From NCBI GenBank assembly GCA_030248215.1, contig JASANG010003910.1:310001-374000 (forward strand): DNA of 64,000 nt, read 5' to 3'. The translations under genes were made by a program, and so were the position numbers. The stretch comes from Enoplolaimus lenunculus (taxonomy: Eukaryota > Nematoda > Enoplea > Enoplida > Thoracostomopsidae). Below are positions 60,048 to 64,000 of the stretch, in pieces. Under the pieces are notes generated by a model, which was not told the DNA's origin, searched no databases, and saw only the letters and a list, made by a program, of their open reading frames with translations. Position 1 is the stretch's first letter, and every line of letters begins with the position of its first letter.

Positions 60048-63000
60048 GTGAATTCAAAAGGCCAGCAGTTCAATTCATTGAGGACAGATGACTAAAATTG
60101 TGAGCAAAAATTGTAATGCAAATTTAGTATTTGCCTGCTAAGGCAAGCGTTTTAGAGTTGTCATGTTAAGCTCATTATCGGATTAATTGTTGAAATACAG
60201 CGTGATTGGTTTCTCCTAAAGGCTTGTAGTGTTGCAGCGATTGTTGCAAACGACAAGTCAGTTGGATTAGCGATGTAGCAGTTATCTTTGTTCATCGCAA
60301 CATTTTTAAAGCTGCAAGTAACAAATTTTCGCAGTTACAACTACTTGAATCGCACGAGGCCGCCTGATTTCTTAACCGCAACGAATTTTTCAGTGGCGTA
60401 GGCAGGTCGTAGCTCTGAGACGGCGAGGAGAATTACTCCATATACACTTATATTCTTGACCTTTTGGAATGAAATTTTTTTAGACAACATCCCTAAAAAT
60501 GTTCTTGTTTATTCCGCTAAAACAATTCTTGATTGACTGGCCGCGGTGCATCTTTGATTACAGGAACGCCAAACAACTTGGACTTAAATTGTTCGCTTGT
60601 TGCTGCCTTGGCAGCAATCCAGTCAAAGAGTCAGACTACACAACGCCGGCACCTCGTTTGCAACAAACGTGTCTGTGTTGTCAGATTGAAACAGCAGTTG
60701 TATGCGTTTGCACAGAACAATTTCTGGCAGCGGCGCTTTTGATCGCACACGCAGCACTTGGTCTGACAACTGAATTTCGTGACAGTTTTGTTTCGAACGT
60801 CGATTTTAGGTTATAAAAATATTTTTATATGCTTAGATAATTTCACCAGTTTCTAAATTTTAAAGTAAATAAATTAATTTATTCAAACACTATTTAAAAT
60901 ATCAATCTTGTTCTAATTTCCAAACTGCCAGCGAGATTGGTCATATGAAACAGGAACTAAAATCTAAATTTTGTAGCAAGATAGTACTAAAATTGCGTTT
61001 GCCTTTTTGTGAGTTTCTCTGGCAACCTAATTACACATTGCTTACTATGTACTGCAGTGACCAGATTGAAAGGGGCTAATAAGAGGGGTCTTCCCATTTT
61101 GCGTCCCAATCAATGGATTGTGTACTTCTAATTAGAGTCCGTTAGTGGATAGAGTCTATAGGCTAAAGCGGAATAATGGACTAGACTGCAACAGACACTT
61201 AGACAACCCGCGTAAACTTTATTGCATTGCGAGAAAAGATTAACGGTCATAACAATCAACAAAAATGCTTCGAAGCAAGTTAGTTTTGCCCGAAAGAAAA
61301 AATATACAAAAGAACAGCGTTGGACAGTACTACCATGAATGGGGAGCAGTCAAAATAAATAACAGTCCTTAACCGAATATCAGGGGCATACCTTCTAGAG
61401 ATAGAAAATAACTGTAAGTTCTCGCCTCTTATTCTTGCCACTAAAGTAGACAGTTATAGCGGTTTATTCGTTTAACTCCGCTGTGATTTAAAATGGGTTG
61501 TAGGCTGCTACAAACGTTGTTTGATTAAGCTGCTTAAAATTTAAAATCTGAAATTGATTTGTTTCAGATTGCTACCGCCTGGACAACAGTTTCAACTATT
61601 AGCGTTTTATACAAACAAATATTCCAAAAATACAACATTGGCCGATGCGATTCAAAAAGCAGTTGAAGAACGTCAATCGTTGACGAAGTCCATGCCGCTT
61701 CCGGGAGCAATGTTTGCTGTATACAAATTTGGTTTGACCAATATTATCGCAGTGAATGCAGTCTGGCTGTTGTGCATTGCACTGTGTTCGTTGACGTTGA
61801 AATACCGCAACGCATATTTAGTACTGCCGAATGTCATATTTACCGGTTTCGCTTTGTTTTGCGGATTACTTTGGATAAGTATGTTGACCCATGTATAGAA
61901 CAGGGCCGGAACAGTAGTATAAGCATACTCCTCAACCTAAGCCTAAGCGTAAGCTTAAGCCAAAGCCTAAGCGTATGGATGAGCCTATTCCTAAGCCTAA
62001 GCCTAAGCCTAAGCTTAAGCCAACGCCTAAGCGTATGGATGAGCCTATTCCTAAGCCTAAGCCTAAGACTAAGCCTAAGCCTAAGCCTAAGCAAAAAAAT
62101 TAGTCTAAAGCTTTAAGCTGACTCTATTATAGCCCCTCCGGAAAACGACGCGGTCCTGTTCTATACATGGGCCAGTATGTTGATAGATAATAGTCTCGGT
62201 CTCGGTCTCGGCAAGTGTCGGTATTTGACATTGGCAGGTCTCGGTTTTCTTGAGTCTCGGTGGTTTGGAACCGACACAAGAACTCGAGGATTTAGCAAAT
62301 GCTGGTAGACCTGTAAAAAACAAAAGTTAATATTGTTGAAGCAAGTAAAGGCTGATGAAAAAATTTCGCTATGAATCTATGATGAATTTTCATAGTTACG
62401 CAATAATTATTAGCAGATGTTCTGACAACAAACGAAAAAGGGTCAATGTTAGTTTTAGGGCCGTAACAGTAGATTAAGCGTATTCCTAAGCCTAAGCTTA
62501 AGCGTTGCAAAAGCGTATTCCTAAGCCTAAGCCTAAGCAAAAAAATGTAGCCTAGAATGTAAGTCTACTCTTTTACAGACAGACCAACCAGAAAACGGGA
62601 CGGCTCTAAAAGTGACACGGGCCCAAGCTTAGGTTTAGTTATAGGCAAATTTTTAAGCTGGTCGCTAATGTTTAGGCTTAGCTTTGGGGAAACAGCTTCA
62701 TTTGATCATGTAAGCAAACAAGTCTTTAATTAGAGAAAGCTTGAAAAAATTATGCAATTCAAGTGCTGATGATCAAGGTGCCACCAGATATCCGGTTACG
62801 GTGTAATATAACGCCACAATCTGATATCCGTATCCGGTTCCGGTATCCAGCAAAATAATATCCGGTGGCACCGTGCTCATGATGCATTTGCAACATTCAG
62901 TGTGTATATATACCTAGACCGTCCAAATTGCCAAACTTTTGGAAATTTTTTGGTCTCGTAAATCAATATTTTCTTGGACTTCAATAAAAATCGGTATGAA

Positions 63001-63331
63001 ATTTTGCAAAAAATATCAAATTTAGAAACGCAATGTTCAGGAGTGATCATGAGTTGCCCAAATATGCTCAAAACTTTTGATAATTGTGATTCCGAAGATT
63101 TTTGATTTAACAAAAAATTGACGCTAAAATATTTTTTGTTATTTTAGTTTCGCTCTCGTTCGGCGTCGCAGAGTTATTTGCTGACGAGTCAAACAAAGTG
63201 AATTACACTAACGACTTGTACACATACCTAGCGAACCGTGAATTGGTGTGGATTTCGGTGACACTTGCAATAATTTGCTGCGTTTGGATTGCATACTTCA
63301 TATTTTGCGCGATCCTTATCATGTATTACCG
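59281..63331 (+). CDS. Four-pass membrane protein with basic disordered N-tail, 3' end beyond window
   Basis: Exons 59281-60047, 60564-60809, 61568-61878 and 63148-63331 join with matching phases (2, 2, 1) to 502 codons, then donor gtatgc at 63332 leads out of the window. Residues 1-255 are Lys/Arg/Ser/Asn-rich and look cytosolic and disordered. Next come a Cys cluster (FACCCLG; CLCCQIETAVVCVC) and four hydrophobic spans at about 299-323, 394-415, 421-449 and 474-500. N-glycosylation sequons NTT (359) and NYT sit in the two long loops, which fits cytosolic N-terminus and lumenal or extracellular loops. A Cys-rich motif just before the first span resembles LAPTM lysosomal proteins, but similarity is too thin to assign; tetraspan or MARVEL-like proteins are alternatives. 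Function unknown. Confidence 0.78.
60564..60809 (+). CDS. Membrane-protein gene exon 2 (Cys cluster, first span)
   Basis: Acceptor tttgattacag, donor gttata at 60810. It encodes NAKQLGLKLFACCCLG, CLCCQIETAVVCVC and hydrophobic EQFLAAALLIAHAALG. Confidence 0.75.
61052..61446 (+). mobile_element. CTGTAGTGACCC-family MITE in membrane-protein intron 2
   Basis: TA on both sides; 395 bp; ends diverged (CTGCAGTGACCAGATTG; TTATTCTTGCCACTAAAG). Confidence 0.82.
61568..61878 (+). CDS. Membrane-protein gene exon 3 (spans 2 and 3)
   Basis: Acceptor tgatttgtttcag, donor gtatgt at 61879. It encodes LLPPGQQFQLL, a KNTT sequon and two hydrophobic spans. The donor is immediately followed by a TTAGGC-core element whose target duplication includes the donor itself. 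Confidence 0.8.
61886..62173 (+). mobile_element. TC-family MITE inserted at a splice donor, expanded array
   Basis: This is the longest copy (288 bp). AGTATGTT flanks it exactly on both sides (61878-61885, 62174-62181). The core has three array blocks separated by AAGCGTATGGATGAGCC, a higher-order unit of about 60 bp. Ends are GACCCATGTATAGAACAGG and its near-perfect complement. Confidence 0.93.
62190..62303 (+). repeat. GTCTCGG repeat fragment in membrane-protein intron 3
   Basis: gtctcggtctcggtctcgg and gagtctcggtggtttgg match the 34093 copy; the CAGGGATGGG end is absent. Confidence 0.75.
62441..62623 (+). mobile_element. TC-family MITE, subfamily 2, in membrane-protein intron
   Basis: It has the subfamily 2 end GGTCAATGTTAGTTTTAGG and the AGCGTTGCAAAAG spacer. 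No target duplication is visible. Confidence 0.85.
62774..62875. mobile_element. 102-bp hAT-type MITE in membrane-protein intron 3
   Basis: The ends are CAAGGTGCCACCAGATATCC and the complement of ATCCGGTGGCACCGTG; flanks CTGATGAT and CTCATGAT match at 7 of 8. The interior repeats ATCCGG/GATATCC. Confidence 0.88.
63148..63331 (+). CDS. Membrane-protein gene exon 4 (span 4)
   Basis: Acceptor ttgttattttag, donor gtatgc. It encodes SLSFGVAELFADESN, sequon NYT and the strongest hydrophobic run WISVTLAIICCVWIAYFIF. No further exon was recognised in 63332-64000. Confidence 0.78.
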
Positions 63332-63448
63332 GTATGCTATTTTTAAGGGCAGGTCTGAAAGAAATTCGCTCAAAACGACTCAAATATTGTGTCTTGGTAC
63401 AAAATTTCCAAATTGTTAACGTTGGTCCAGTGAGGCAATGAATCGGGC

Positions 63449-63597
63449 CTGTAGCCAGAGGTGGCTCAGCTCGCCACTAAAAAAATGTAGCCTGCCCCTA
63501 ATAATTTTCGACCTTCGTTGTTAGTCATTCAAAACCATTGTATGCCCCTCTTGAAAAATGTTTGTCTCCTCTTACAAGATGCGCGGGCTACGGATCT
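63449..63597 (-). mobile_element. GCGTAGCC-type MITE, third copy
   Basis: TGTAGCCAGAGGTGG to GCGCGGGCTACGGATC, interior cgaccttcgttgttagtc and cattgtatgcccctc. Confidence 0.65.
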
Positions 63598-63765
63598 GCC
63601 TCGCCGTGGGTACGTGAGTAGCAAAAATGACTACGGACTGATGTAGACGAACTCCTCGGTCCCGCTGGTGTGCCTTGGCTAACTGAGCGTGATGAAGTAG
63701 TCTGGCATACAAACACTAGCACCAGTTAGGCATGTCATCGTGGCTCTGAATGGCAATGGATATAG

Positions 63766-63860
63766 ATGGGCACCGGATATCCAGATATGAACAATATCCG
63801 GATAAGTATCCGAAATAAAACGTGTATCCGGATATCCGGATACATATCCGGCAATGCCCA
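63766..63860. repeat. ATCCGG-rich cluster
   Basis: ATCCGGATA and its complement recur about ten times in 95 bp (ggatatccagatatg, tatccggatatccgg). It resembles the interior of the 62774 element. A shorter cluster occurs at 36005-36075 and 22637-22690. Confidence 0.6.
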
Positions 63861-64000
63861 ACAACAGCAATCCGCATTTCCTTTTGAAAGTGTCCATTGG
63901 CCCTGTGGTCGAGTAGTGAGATGCGAATTGTTCACCGAAAGTTGCGCAGAATAACTCAACTAACAAAAACCCCGAAATGTTAAACTATTGTCACAAAATT

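Noticed and set aside
61772-62116. 114-codon frame overlapping exon 3 of the membrane-protein gene
   Set aside because: It is the out-of-frame shadow of the exon followed by the TTAGGC array, giving Leu/Ser repeats.
1-64000. Retroviral, LTR, Polinton or other virus-like remains
   Set aside because: No reverse transcriptase, integrase, capsid, envelope or polymerase motif and no long terminal repeats were recognised in any frame.

Overview
This is eukaryotic, AT-rich, intron-containing DNA from an animal, almost certainly an invertebrate bilaterian. Four spliced host genes can be reconstructed: a neurogenin-type bHLH factor (15067-17608, +), the ubiquitin ligase UBE3A/E6AP (26018-36314, +, first exon unresolved), a ZC2HC1-type C2HC zinc-finger protein (43011-46324, -), and an unrecognised four-pass membrane protein with a long basic N-terminal tail (59281-63331, +, running off the right edge). 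Exon junctions were chosen because GT/AG sites and codon phases agree across each gene. The species cannot be named from the sequence.

The rest, about four fifths of the window, is gene-poor and packed with short non-autonomous DNA transposons (MITEs). The dominant one is an unusual family of about 150-290 bp. Its inverted ends read GGCCCATGTATAGAACAGG and its core is a variable array of the hexamer TTAGGC/TAAGCC, the same hexamer that forms nematode telomeres. About 18 copies or fragments lie in both orientations at 3.0, 6.2, 10.7, 11.3 (two), 19.0, 20.1, 20.9, 21.7, 43.3, 43.9, 45.1, 46.4, 47.3, 50.9, 54.3, 56.3, 56.7, 61.9 and 62.4 kb. Several keep 8-bp target duplications (6248, 56310 and 61886 perfect), so these are transposed units and not broken telomere. 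One sits exactly on a splice donor of the membrane-protein gene and duplicated it.

Other repeat families are a fold-back GAGTC family with TA duplications (six copies), a GAGTT family (two), a CTGTAGTGACCC family (six, TA duplications), hAT-type elements with 8-bp duplications (4790, 58603, 62774), GTCTCGG-rich repeats, GCGTAGCC repeats and several single inverted-repeat elements. Three tRNA-like SINE heads and eight tandem arrays (24, 31-35, 61, 80-115, 120 and 175 bp units) complete the picture.

Layout: 1-15 kb repeats only; 15-17.6 kb neurogenin; 17.6-25.9 kb repeats and SINEs; 26-36.3 kb UBE3A, with no TTAGGC element from 22 to 43 kb; 37-43 kb repeats; 43-46.3 kb ZC2HC1 gene; 46.4-59 kb repeats; 59.3-63.3 kb membrane-protein gene, with repeats in its introns. 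The genes show no functional link to each other. No retroviral, LTR, Polinton or transposase-coding sequence was recognised.
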